In this document: piece by piece, positions 1 to 8,800 of the stretch
How the letters are laid out: the number at the start of each line of letters is the position of its first letter
Numbering within the stretch: the stretch's first letter is position 1
Virus record (IMG/VR): IMGVR_UViG_3300027969_000133
Coordinates: 1-53,796 of that record
DNA from: a virus
Length of the DNA stretch: 53,796 nucleotides
Direction: 5' to 3' (one strand)
The notes under the pieces: generated by a model
What the model was told of the DNA's origin: nothing
Seen by the model: the letters and a program-made list of their open reading frames with translations, nothing else
Databases searched by the model: none
Program-made: the position numbers and the translations under genes

Positions 1-3
1 GTT

Positions 4-624
4 CTAAGAAGCAATAACTTCTTGGTCGATTTCAGCAGTAATTTCTTGTGCTAGAGCAGCCATGATTTCTGCTTCGATGTCAATGCCTTGTTGGGCTTGT
101 GCATCTTGAGCAGCTTCAAACGTCCAACGAGCTGACAACTTGCGTGTCTTAGCTTCGACGGTTTGTTTCAAGATTTGGATGCTCATTCTGTTACCAGCTA
201 CACCTTCAAGAGCGGCTGTAGAAGCAGCTCTGTCAGTAGCAGCAGCACCAGAGTAGCCTTCAGCAATCTTGAATGGGCTTAGTGCTTCATCACCAGCAGT
301 TACATCAGTACCTGATGCGCTGTTGAATGTGTCAGCGTAACGCACACGCAATGTGTGAATTTGACCAACTGGGCCAGTCATTGGCTGGACACCTACCAAC
401 TCGTTAGCGATAACGGTTGGCATTACACGTCTGATGACGGGTAGAATAACACGGTTAAGTGTTGCAACGTTGCCAGCGGAAGTAGCTCCAGCAGTAGCAC
501 TTTCTGCGAGATACTTGCGGGTATTCTCTAGAGTAGTTGCCATTACTGAACGCTTGTTACCTTGTAGACCTTCTAATAGGGCCTCTTTGGTCTCCGACCA
601 GCGTGACTCGAGTAATTGTGACAT
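4..624 (-). CDS. 23: Major capsid protein gp23, N-terminal part only
   Basis: Builds the hexamers of the T4-type head shell. The 206 residues match the N-terminal third to half of gp23 (about 520 residues in T4), including the conserved stretch ending in RKLSARWTFEAAQDAQ and the EITAEIDQE motif. A gp21-type processing site (L39-A-E41, then S42) fits removal of a propeptide. The start has a strong AAGGAG Shine-Dalgarno and follows gp22 by 11 bases. The frame stops with TAG only three bases from the window edge, in the middle of a conserved helix. The sequence around the stop (GCT TCT TAG AAC) would read S-L-E if one more T were present, so a one-base sequencing or assembly error, a true frameshift, or an intron or insertion beyond the edge are all possible. 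The family is certain; the state of the 3' end is not. Confidence 0.93.
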   Translation of the reverse strand: MSQLLESRWSETKEALLEGLQGNKRSVMATTLENTRKYLAESATAGATSAGNVATLNRVILPVIRRVMPTVIANELVGVQPMTGPVGQIHTLRVRYADTFNSASGTDVTAGDEALSPFKIAEGYSGAAATDRAASTAALEGVAGNRMSIQILKQTVEAKTRKLSARWTFEAAQDAQAQQGIDIEAEIMAALAQEITAEIDQEVIAS

Positions 625-635
625 AGTAGTTCTCC

Positions 636-1733
636 TTAAACTTTTAGTCCCGCAAGCCTGCGGATGTCAAAAATTTCAGCAGTTTTTTCTTCACTGCTAA
701 ATTGTTGTGCCTGTTTCTTATCGCCTGTAATTTCTTTGCCTTCGGTCAACGCTTTCTTGACTGGCGCATTGCCACCGTTCATTACTGAAGGAATATACTT
801 GTCATAAGCATTTCTTAATTTGTCTGTCTGAACTGATTCTAACAGTTCACGCATAACTACTTTCTTGTCGCCAGATAATGGGTTTAGCAATTCGCTCATA
901 ACTTCTTTGCGTGCCATTGTGTCTTTTGCTGTGCGTAGTTGTGCTTCACGACTTTCTACTAACTTTTGTGTATCTGCAACGATTTTTGCTGCTTCTTCTA
1001 ATTCCTGTTCTCTTTGAACAAGTACTTTTAGAAGTTTAGCTGTCTCTGATTTCTCATTAAGATGGCTAGCTGCATATTCGCTTGCGAAACTCTCGAATAT
1101 TCTGCGACCAAAGTCATTTCTGCGGGCTGCTTCAATGTCTTCCTTCAATTGTTTCATTTCAGACTTTAGTCCTTTAGAGACTGTTTCTTCAATGATTTGA
1201 CTTGAACGAGCAATGAAATCTTTCTTGATAGCTTCAAACTTAGCTTTGCTTTCGCGAACCAATTTAACTTTGGTTTCAGCTAGGTCTTTCTTATCGCTGT
1301 GGAATTCTGCGATTTCTTTCGCCAGTGCGTCCACAATAAAAGATTCTAATTGACTAACATTTCCTGCTACCTTTGAACGGTCTTCGTGTAGTTCAGCAAT
1401 TTCTTTACGCAGATTGTTCATGATAAAAGATTCCATTGTAGCGGAATCTTGATTCATTTTTTCTGCATAACGAGCTCTTGCTTCGATTAGTCCTTGACGG
1501 TCTTCGGCTAGTTCACCTAGTTCAGCTGACAAGCGGTCAGCCAACATAGATTCAACAGCTTCTACCAATGAGGATTTATCGTGCTCATACTTCTGAGCAA
1601 ATTCTTCACGTAGCATTGCAGTGACTTGTTCACGGTTTTCTTCGATTCTGCCTTGCCAGGCAGACTCAATTTCCGATTTCATATCTTCGGAAATCACATT
1701 GTCTTCAAACAATTTTTTAACGAAATCTAGCAT
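636..1733 (-). CDS. 22: Prohead core scaffold protein gp22
   Basis: Forms the inner scaffolding core around which gp23 assembles, and in T4 is destroyed by the gp21 protease during maturation. The 365-residue sequence is almost entirely charged alpha helix and coiled coil (K/E/A/L-rich from about residue 20 to 300). It begins with the short hydrophobic-acidic segment MLDFVKKLFEDN and lies exactly between protease gene 21 and capsid gene 23, as in T4. It is longer than T4 gp22 (269 residues). Two near-repeats, one containing MESFIMNNLRKEIAELHEDR and one containing LESFIVDALAKEIAEFHSDK, lie around residues 100-150 and suggest an internal duplication that lengthened the coiled coil. An AGGAG ribosome site precedes the ATG. 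Identification rests on composition and position more than on residue identity. Confidence 0.88.
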   Translation of the reverse strand: MLDFVKKLFEDNVISEDMKSEIESAWQGRIEENREQVTAMLREEFAQKYEHDKSSLVEAVESMLADRLSAELGELAEDRQGLIEARARYAEKMNQDSATMESFIMNNLRKEIAELHEDRSKVAGNVSQLESFIVDALAKEIAEFHSDKKDLAETKVKLVRESKAKFEAIKKDFIARSSQIIEETVSKGLKSEMKQLKEDIEAARRNDFGRRIFESFASEYAASHLNEKSETAKLLKVLVQREQELEEAAKIVADTQKLVESREAQLRTAKDTMARKEVMSELLNPLSGDKKVVMRELLESVQTDKLRNAYDKYIPSVMNGGNAPVKKALTEGKEITGDKKQAQQFSSEEKTAEIFDIRRLAGLKV

Positions 1734-1748
1734 GTGATTCTCCTACTG

Positions 1749-2375
1749 TTATTTGAGACCCTTGATGATCTTCACCAAGCTCTCTGCTATGTATTTCTGT
1801 GCCTTTGGGTTGCCTTGAACTTCTTTTGATAGATTTAATGCGTTATTTCCACCTAATGTATTCATTAAATGTTCGTATACTGGTGTTGGATAAGCTCCCG
1901 GGGCGCTAGGTTGTGCCACAACATCCACTGTGATAATTTCAAAACCTTGTACGTTTCCGGATCCATCTACTTCACCAGAACCTCTGCTTGAAACTCCCAA
2001 CTTGACTCCCGCTTCCAACATGGACTGAATTAACTGTCCCATTGGAGTTGGGAGTATTTTTAGTTTTCCGTAGCCGTTAGGACCATCCATCCACATCTTG
2101 GTAATCATGTGACTAACACGATCTAGATTGATTTTTAAATCCTGAGGGTGATCAACTTCTCCTAGTACGGAGTATCCGCCAGAGATTTGTTCGTTAAGCG
2201 TTTTGACAGCCTTGCCAATCTCTTGCGAAGAATAAATACGTTGATTTGCATTACGGATATCACCCTGAATGCAAATCCCGTTTAGATGCAGCGACTTCTT
2301 GCCGCCGACATCCTCGCTCTCCAACACAATCTTGGCCTGGTCGAAACTCAAATGTTCACTAAGAGTATGCTTCAC
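1749..2375 (-). CDS. 21: Prohead maturation protease gp21
   Basis: Serine protease with a herpesvirus-protease-like fold that cleaves scaffold, capsid and internal head proteins after (L/I)-x-E. The 208 residues match T4 gp21 in length (212). The putative catalytic histidine is H76 in GEVDHP and the serine is in GVSSRG (S129/S130). The segment NANQRIYS and the later QPSAPGAYP are also family-typical. The start codon is GTG at 2375, directly after AGGACGACAAG, and the gene follows the gp67 stop by 12 bases. It lies between 67 and 22, the T4 order. Its presence makes the gp21-type cleavage motifs noted at the N-termini of two other proteins in this window functionally plausible. Confidence 0.93.
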   Translation of the reverse strand: MKHTLSEHLSFDQAKIVLESEDVGGKKSLHLNGICIQGDIRNANQRIYSSQEIGKAVKTLNEQISGGYSVLGEVDHPQDLKINLDRVSHMITKMWMDGPNGYGKLKILPTPMGQLIQSMLEAGVKLGVSSRGSGEVDGSGNVQGFEIITVDVVAQPSAPGAYPTPVYEHLMNTLGGNNALNLSKEVQGNPKAQKYIAESLVKIIKGLK

Positions 2376-2387
2376 CTTGTCGTCCTA

Positions 2388-3236
2388 TTATCTACGACCA
2401 CGGAAAAGACCTGCGGCGCCTTTGTCTGCAGATTCTTTAGAACCAGCTTTCTCAGCACCGTGTCCTGGTTCTTTAGTAGAGAATGCATTACCATTCTTAG
2501 CACCAGGAGTATTTACATTACCACCGTCTTGCAACTGTGGCTTACCTTTTAACAAGCTAGAACCTTTTACTGTACTACCTGCACCTGGGTAACCGCCGTC
2601 TTGGCCGTTTTTGCCACCTAAGATGTTAGCACTTGTTCCGCCCATATCATTCTTTTGAAACTTTAGACCAGTTGCAGAACCGTCAGCTTTTTCGCCTTGG
2701 CCTTTCTTTTCTGCGCCGTGACCTGCTGGAACTTTCTCAACATACTCACGAACTGTTGCTAGATCAAAACCGTCTTTCATTTCTTCGTCACCGCCCATGC
2801 CGCCCATGTCGTCACCGCCCATGTCGTCACCGTTCATTGCATCAAACTTAGCTTGTAATTCGTCAACGATACTGTCTAAGTCTTGAAATAGTTCTTCAGG
2901 ATCTTTGTCAGCAAACTCGTCACCTTCTTCTGGTCCCATTTCACCAGCTAGGTCATCGGTAGCATCACCACCAAAGCCGCCTTCTTCGTCATCACCTTCG
3001 TAGGCAATATCTTCAAAGTTTTCGTCTAGGTCGTCTTCGCCTTCTTCTTTTTCTTCTTCAGAAGCTTCGTCAACTTCTTCTTCTTTTTCTTCGTCATCCA
3101 TTTCAGCTTCGATTAGTTGCTCATAGATTTCGCGAGATTTAGATACCACATACTCGTGGAATAATTCTTCTGCTTTTTGTTTGTCGTCATTGACCAGATG
3201 TCCAAGCATCTGCTCAAGTATATTTTTATCTGCCAT
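2388..3236 (-). CDS. 67: Acidic prohead core protein, gp67-like with long C-terminal extension
   Basis: Minor component of the prohead core. The first 45 residues form an amphipathic helix (from MADKNILEQMLGHLV) followed by a strongly acidic block of E/D runs at about residues 45-140, which is the pattern of T4 gp67. It sits between portal gene 20 and protease gene 21 as 67 does in T4. The protein is 282 residues against about 80 in T4. The extra C-terminal half is Gly/Lys/Asp-rich and carries two copies of a motif with core GHGAEK, one near residue 172 (AGHGAEKKGQGEKADG) and one near residue 258 (PGHGAEKAGSKESADKG), and ends in a basic FRGRR tail. An AAGGAG site precedes the ATG, and a late-promoter-like motif lies 32 bases further upstream. 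The extension may combine a gp68-like role; that is inference. Confidence 0.8.
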   Translation of the reverse strand: MADKNILEQMLGHLVNDDKQKAEELFHEYVVSKSREIYEQLIEAEMDDEEKEEEVDEASEEEKEEGEDDLDENFEDIAYEGDDEEGGFGGDATDDLAGEMGPEEGDEFADKDPEELFQDLDSIVDELQAKFDAMNGDDMGGDDMGGMGGDEEMKDGFDLATVREYVEKVPAGHGAEKKGQGEKADGSATGLKFQKNDMGGTSANILGGKNGQDGGYPGAGSTVKGSSLLKGKPQLQDGGNVNTPGAKNGNAFSTKEPGHGAEKAGSKESADKGAAGLFRGRR

Positions 3237-3268
3237 AGCGTATTCTCCTTGATTGTTAGGCTGTAAGT

Positions 3269-3276
3269 TATTTACT
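3269..3276 (-). promoter_or_regulatory. Possible late promoter for 67-21-22-23
   Basis: On the minus strand this reads AGTAAATA, one base from the T4-like late -10 element NATAAATA. It lies in a 60-base intergenic gap 32 bases upstream of the gp67 start codon. A late promoter here would raise expression of core, protease, scaffold and capsid over the genes upstream. The mismatch makes this tentative. Confidence 0.4.
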
Positions 3277-3296
3277 ACGCATTTAAAAAAATGGTG

Positions 3297-3947
3297 TTAA
3301 ATGATAGTTTTTTGATGATTTTCGGTAGTATAAGTACTACCCTTGAATTTTTGTTCGAAGTTATCGTAAGTGATATGCTGAAGGTTGGGAATGCCTTGCA
3401 GCTTGTCTGGAACAAATTGTCCCGGTTCCATTACTCTAAAGAAGTTGATATTCTTGAATTCTTTAACGGTTTTTTCAGTTTGACTTAACCAGTTGCCAAA
3501 GAATGTTGCAGCATCATGGCTCTTTTTATAGTTAAAAGTGTCTGCATATACATTGTTAAACTTGCCTTCTAGCCCTTGATAGTCAAATCCAAAAATATAG
3601 ATCTGCGAGTATGCTTGTTGACAAGCAAACCAAAGTGCTGTAGGGCCACTGCTCCAGCCCTTGTGGGGGCTAAAGAAGTTTACATTGCTCTTGCTAGTAA
3701 TGCCTTTGTTGGGATTTGTCCAAACTTGATGGGCGGTATGATATCCTGCGGCAATGATTTCGTTGACCATTTTGGTATCAACTGCTATTAGATAGTCAGG
3801 TTCAAACTCTCTGTACAGGGCATTGCACCCATAGACAGTTCCACGATTTTTTATTTCGTTTAGGTTTAGGTTTTTTCTGCTTGTTCCGTTACCTAGTACA
3901 AAGGCAACATTATGCGGCTGGCTGTTCTGCTTCAACTTTTGCACCAT
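3297..3947 (-). CDS. Putative glycosyltransferase-like protein (GT42 sialyltransferase / DUF115-like fold)
   Basis: No firm family name. It contains FVLGNGTSRKNL followed 15-20 residues later by GCNALY, and further on SSGPTALWFA followed by IYIFGFDY. This order resembles Campylobacter-type sialyltransferases (GT42) and DUF115/MptE-like proteins, where G-N-G-P-S binds the nucleotide, a C-N pair follows, and an (S/T)SG...I-Y-x-x-G-x-D segment closes the domain. Role unknown: it could modify a glycan or a virion or host surface component. The open frame extends to 3992, but the ATG at 3947 (M16) leaves less overlap with the upstream gene; a later start is also possible since the family motif begins near 3900. 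It overlaps the preceding small gene by about 38 bases and sits among head-assembly genes. Function is inference from motifs. Confidence 0.5.
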   Translation of the reverse strand: MVQKLKQNSQPHNVAFVLGNGTSRKNLNLNEIKNRGTVYGCNALYREFEPDYLIAVDTKMVNEIIAAGYHTAHQVWTNPNKGITSKSNVNFFSPHKGWSSGPTALWFACQQAYSQIYIFGFDYQGLEGKFNNVYADTFNYKKSHDAATFFGNWLSQTEKTVKEFKNINFFRVMEPGQFVPDKLQGIPNLQHITYDNFEQKFKGSTYTTENHQKTII

Positions 3948-4158
3948 ACATCTGTTTAATAAAACCACGCTCAGACTCTGTTTCAAACTCATGCGCTTCA
4001 GTTTGATGTCTTAGCTGATTAATTTGACGAAGTGTAAGTTTGATCTTACGAGTGTCATCTTTTTCTAATACAGATTTGTCGCGAGAGGCATCATAGCGAC
4101 GATCGTTGGCAAAATCGTTGTGGTTATCGTTGAAATAAAAGAACTCTCTTAGAAGCAT
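3910..4158 (-). CDS. Small conserved T4-like phage protein downstream of portal
   Basis: 82 residues starting MLLREFFYFNDN. The frame runs open back to 4227 inside gene 20, but the ATG at 4158 removes the overlap. The central sequence RYDASRDKSVL...DDTRKIKLTLRQINQLR and the ending FIKQMYG resemble a small uncharacterised protein commonly found next to gene 20 in marine T4-like phages (recalled, not searched). It is basic and helical with an acidic C-terminus and has no recognisable catalytic motif. A perfect late promoter element ends only 5 bases before the ATG, so a transcript from it would be nearly leaderless. Position suggests a role in head assembly or a minor virion component; this is inference. 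Confidence 0.7.
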   Translation of the reverse strand: MLLREFFYFNDNHNDFANDRRYDASRDKSVLEKDDTRKIKLTLRQINQLRHQTEAHEFETESERGFIKQMYGAKVEAEQPAA

Positions 4159-4163
4159 ATCTG

Positions 4164-4171
4164 TATTTATA
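4164..4171 (-). promoter_or_regulatory. T4-type late promoter TATAAATA
   Basis: The minus strand reads TATAAATA, the exact T4 late -10 consensus recognised by gp55. It lies at the end of gene 20, overlapping that gene's stop region by no more than a few bases, and points toward the small gene starting at 4158. The spacing to the ATG is only 5 bases, so either the transcript is leaderless or it mainly serves downstream head genes. Confidence 0.6.
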
Positions 4172-4174
4172 TCT

Positions 4175-5878
4175 TTAGGCTGCTGGAGCGGCCGCTGGTG
4201 CTGCTTCGCCTTCTGCTGGTACTGCACCCGCTTCTGCGGCTGCTGCCATATCTGGTTCAGCTTCGGGCTCTTGTGCTTCCGCGCCCATGCCGCCCGGTGT
4301 AATACCCACTGAGCGCATAGCTCCTCCGGCGTCCATTGGAGCAGCTAGATTATCACCTTGCTCTTCTCTCCATAGGCGTTCGTTTTCTTTGATCTCTTCT
4401 TCTGTGAGTCCCAAGAAACGCTTGAGTGCAAAACGCTTGCTCAAGTGTGGCAATTCTTGTAGTGTAGCAAATGTGGCTGCACGAGCAGTATCCATTTCAG
4501 CTTGACGATAAGCAGCAAAGTTTTGAGGGGTATTAAACTTCAACTCAAACAAACTGCTGTCAATGTTCATGCCGTTGTTATGTAACCATAACTTAAATTC
4601 TAAGTCAAATGTTTCTACAATTAAGCTCTGTAGGCGTTTGCAGTACTCGTTAAAACGCAGTTCTTGAATGTAAGCTGTACCAACTTTACCGTCAGCAATG
4701 GTGTTGGCTGCTTCGTCAATGCCTGTTGGCAAGTAGGCTGCTGGAATTCTCAGCGCACGGAATAACTTATTGGTAAAGTAACGCAGGTCAGTAATCTCAC
4801 CTAGATTAGTACCGCCTGGTAGTGTTTCAACTTTACTTCCTCGTCCTTCTGCTGTTTGCGGGAAGAAGTAGTCTTCCGATACTGACAACGGATTGTAACT
4901 GGCATCAACCATATTTTGGCCGCCACCTGTTGAGCTAGGAATTCTTCGTTGGTGGATTTCATTTTTAACACGCTCAACAAAGGCCATGGCCATGTGCGCT
5001 GGCATGTTACCTACATCTACATAGAATATTCTACGCTCCGGAGCTCGTTGTATACGATAGATGATAATCGCATCTTCTAGTAGCTCTTTCTGTTTGTAGA
5101 CTTTAAACACGCTTTCTAACAAACTATTACCAAAAGGGTAGTTGTTGTCAAGACCTTCGCTTAATGAAATATGTACAACATTTTTAGCATCAATAGTAAC
5201 TTCGTTAGTTTGATTATGAAAACGAGTGCCCGGAGGTTGTGCTGCGCCACCAACCATACCACGGCCTTGACTGCCACCACTGGTATAGCTACTTGTACCG
5301 CTAGGTGCTGTATTAGTTGTACCGTGTGGAGTTACTGCTACTAGGTTTTTAAAGTTAAAATTAATATCGCGGATAACATACTGCTCAGGAATCTTACCTT
5401 CACTTTCGTTTACAATAATTTTTGTAACTTTGGCTGCATCAACATACAACCACTTTTGAGTTTCTGGATCTCTAACAAAGAAACAGTCACCGTATTTGAA
5501 TGTGTTACGAATAATACGGAAAATACGAGTTTCAAATTGTTGACTTTTAGTCCACTTCTGTAGACTTTCTTTAATCAGTTTAACTTCTGTAGCTGTTGGT
5601 TGTCCGCGAAAAAATGTATGGAACGGTGTAGCATTCTCTTTGTCTTTTTGTGTGCAGAACTCTGCTAGAATATCCAAAGCAGCATTAACTTCGCTGTCCA
5701 TATCCATAGTATCGTATTGCATATAACGCTCAACACGATTCGGTGCTCCTGCATAAACATCGGGTAAGAACGAACTGTAGTTTGCTCGTGCAGGACCTGG
5801 GCGACCGCCATTGCCCATAGGGCTCATAGACTTTCTGTTTTCAAGATCTACAGGAGTAAAATATTTTTTCCAGCTCAT
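4175..5878 (-). CDS. 20: Portal vertex protein gp20
   Basis: Dodecameric portal through which DNA is packaged and ejected; it also nucleates prohead assembly. At 567 residues it is slightly longer than T4 gp20 (524). Family hallmarks include YMQYDTMDMDSEVNAALDI near the N-terminus, the block with YRIQRAPERRIFYVDVGNMP in the middle, and LPGGTNLGEITDLRYFTNKL, all strongly conserved in gp20. The last 60 residues are an Ala/Pro/Glu-rich tail (about 507-567) absent from T4 and probably disordered. It starts 14 bases after the tape measure stop. Placement directly downstream of a tape measure gene, instead of tail tube gene 19, differs from T4. Confidence 0.96.
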   Translation of the reverse strand: MSWKKYFTPVDLENRKSMSPMGNGGRPGPARANYSSFLPDVYAGAPNRVERYMQYDTMDMDSEVNAALDILAEFCTQKDKENATPFHTFFRGQPTATEVKLIKESLQKWTKSQQFETRIFRIIRNTFKYGDCFFVRDPETQKWLYVDAAKVTKIIVNESEGKIPEQYVIRDINFNFKNLVAVTPHGTTNTAPSGTSSYTSGGSQGRGMVGGAAQPPGTRFHNQTNEVTIDAKNVVHISLSEGLDNNYPFGNSLLESVFKVYKQKELLEDAIIIYRIQRAPERRIFYVDVGNMPAHMAMAFVERVKNEIHQRRIPSSTGGGQNMVDASYNPLSVSEDYFFPQTAEGRGSKVETLPGGTNLGEITDLRYFTNKLFRALRIPAAYLPTGIDEAANTIADGKVGTAYIQELRFNEYCKRLQSLIVETFDLEFKLWLHNNGMNIDSSLFELKFNTPQNFAAYRQAEMDTARAATFATLQELPHLSKRFALKRFLGLTEEEIKENERLWREEQGDNLAAPMDAGGAMRSVGITPGGMGAEAQEPEAEPDMAAAAEAGAVPAEGEAAPAAAPAA

Positions 5879-5892
5879 TTATAGTTCCATTT

Positions 5893-8800
5893 TTAAGCGA
5901 ACAAGTCGCCGCTTAGGCTGCTTTGTACACTTAGTTGTTTTTCGTTCAAGTCTGCTGTCTTTCTGCTAATTGCAATTAATTCAGCTAGTGCTGTATTTAA
6001 GTCAGATGACCCGGATAGCGCACCTTCTTGGTTTGAAGTTTGTGCCACGGCTTCTTTAAATTTGGCATCTTTTTCTGCCATTTCTTTTTCTTTGGCTGCG
6101 GCTTTTTCTGCTGCGGCTTTTTCTGCTTGAGCGATAATTTCAGCTTTTGGAGTTTCGAAAGCTGCTGAACTGTTTACATCTTTGGGCTGTACTGCCTGAC
6201 TAGATTTTGTTAAGTCTATCTTTGACATGTCCGATATTGAAGCTAACGGACTTTCAAGCATCTTGGCCATTGCTACATACGACTTTCCTGCTTCTGCATC
6301 ATACATTCCTCTTGTTTTATTTTGTGCAAGAGAAGTTTGTATTTCAGAAGATTTTGACAAATCTTTAGCAGCACTTAACAACTCGCCGGTTCCTGGATCC
6401 CGTGCTTGCAACATTTTAGCCTGAGCTTCAGCTGTTGCTTTAACTAACTCTTCTCCCGGACTTAGACTTTCTTTTGCTGGAACTTCTCCCTTCAAAGGCG
6501 TTTTTATCTGTATTCCACTAGACATAACAGATTGGAACGGTTTAATTCCTTTGTTGATCAATTCTTGGAATGCTATTGTAGTAGGAGTGATGCCGTCTCT
6601 AATTAGGCTCTGTAGAGTTTCTTCACGTTTAGGCTCTGCCGGAGTTGTTGCTGTAACTGGTTTAGTTTCCACTGGTTTAGCTTCAGTGGTTCTATCTGTC
6701 CGTCTTGGATCTGTTGCAGCGGCATCGGCTCTTGCTTTATCAGCTTTTGCTTTTTCTGCTGCCGCTGCTTTTTCTTTTTCGGCAGCTGATAATTCTGGTT
6801 TAGGAATATTAGCAGTTGCTGACGGAGGAGCTGTGACTTTACCTTCGGCACCTTTGGCCATGGCTGTCATGTCTGTGCCAAACAGTTTAACACCCTTGGC
6901 TTCTTTCCTCTTAAAATATTCTTCAGGGTCAGTCATTGTAACACCCTTGCCGCCTTGCGATTCAGAAATCATTAGCTTACCGGTCTTAGGATCTTTAACT
7001 GTTTGTGTAATGTGATCAATACCTTTATAACGGCCAGCATCCCAACCTTTTGCTCCGTTGTCTTCACCGATCAACATGCCTTCTTTAAGATTCTTTCTAA
7101 TGTCTTTACTGCCTTCTAGCATACCACCGCCAGCCGCTGATACATTTTTAATAATGTCAGCCGCACTGCCTTGGAAGGCTTTCTTGGCTTCTTTACCGTA
7201 GATCTCTTTACCAGCTTCTTTGTTGATAGAATTCATCATGTTGGTATTGATGTTGGCAATCCAACCCGAACAATCAATAGCACCCGTCTTAAGATCTTTA
7301 GAACCAAATCCGTACTTGATACCTTTGTTGATAGCATCTTGTGTCTGTTGATATAAGTTACCAACTCCTTCAGTGACCGCAGCTTTATCAACTGTTGGGG
7401 TTCCTGTGGATGTCGCCGGTGCCGTTGTTCCAGAGGTAGAGGGAGGAGTTCCTGCTGAAACAGCACCAGGATCTTTACCTTGTTTAGCTAGAGTCATTCT
7501 TTCAGCTGCTTTTTTAACAACTTCATCTGCCTCTTGATTTGCTTTATTAGCTTTGCCTAACCTTTCTTCAGCAGCTTTCATTCTTTCTTCAGCAGCCTTT
7601 CTTTCCATATCGTTAGTGGCTTTTCCGTTTTGTTCAACGGCTTTGGCATACTCTTGACTTGCTAGAGCAAGATCACTTCGAGCTTTATCTTTGTCATCAA
7701 GTGCTTTGGCTTCTTGGGTAAACGCTGATTTTTGCTGATTGGCAAAAGTCTTGAGCATCTGAATAGGATCACTCTTATCTATAGTAACACCCTTGGCTTC
7801 TTCTGCGGCTGCTTTTTCTCTTTCTGCTTTTGCATCAATTGCACCTAGTTCAGCATTTTCTTTATTCTTAATTGCATCTTGTTCGCGTCTTGCTTTACGA
7901 GCAGCTCTTTCTTCTTCTCGCTTGGCTGCTTTTTCATCTCTAGCAACGGCATTAGCATCACCTTGCGCTTCTTGAGCTTGTCGTTCAGCTTCTGCTTTCT
8001 TTTTGTCAGCGGCTTCTTTGTCGGCATCGGCTTTTTGTTGGTCTAGATTTGCTTTACGGCGTTTAGCCATATCATCTTCTAGCTTGGCACGATTATCTTC
8101 ATTCTCTTTTAATTTTTCTCCGATGCCTTGAATATCTTTGTCAAAGTCACCTCGCATACCGGGAATCTTATTAAGTAAAGAATAAATTCCAAGTTGTAAT
8201 TTTAAGAACAAAGTGTTAACCCAACTTCCTGCCCACTTCATAGCATCGGCTAATATTGTTAAGTCACCACCTAACTTTTTAAATCCCCAGGCTAGTCCTG
8301 CTATAGCAATTGCCGCTAGTGCTAGTGGAGCATTAACTGCAAGAAATGATACCGATGTCATTATTGCTCTAGCGGCCATCATAGTTAATGATCCTACAAA
8401 CTGTACTGCTGCTATACCAACACTAACCGCAGTTTTCATTAATGACCAAGTTGCAGAGGCCAGCCCTACAACAAAACTACCAATAGGGGCCAACATAGAT
8501 AACATTGCTGCACCAAATGCTACTACCTTGGCTACAATTACTGCGCCCATTAATACACCAAAGCCTAACAAGATAGGTTGTAAGTTATCTTCAATAAAGT
8601 AAGAAATGTCGTATAAGATTTCTTCAAATGTTCCCAGTCCATCGCCAACATCATCTGTTATACCTAACATCTTTGTAAAGCTGCCAATCGTCTCGCTGAT
8701 AATTGACCACGCTTGTTTAAAGATTGGTACAATGGCATCTCGTACCCAGATGCCTAAAATATTAAATGCAGGTATTACAGTTGACTGCATAAACTCGCCT

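Noticed and set aside
2230-2238. AATAAATA on the plus strand inside gene 21
   Set aside because: Matches the late consensus but points antisense within a conserved gene with no rightward gene downstream; likely chance in A+T-rich DNA.
6551-7015. 154-codon plus-strand frame inside the tape measure gene
   Set aside because: Antisense shadow of an Ala/Lys/Glu-rich coding region; composition mirrors the sense codons.
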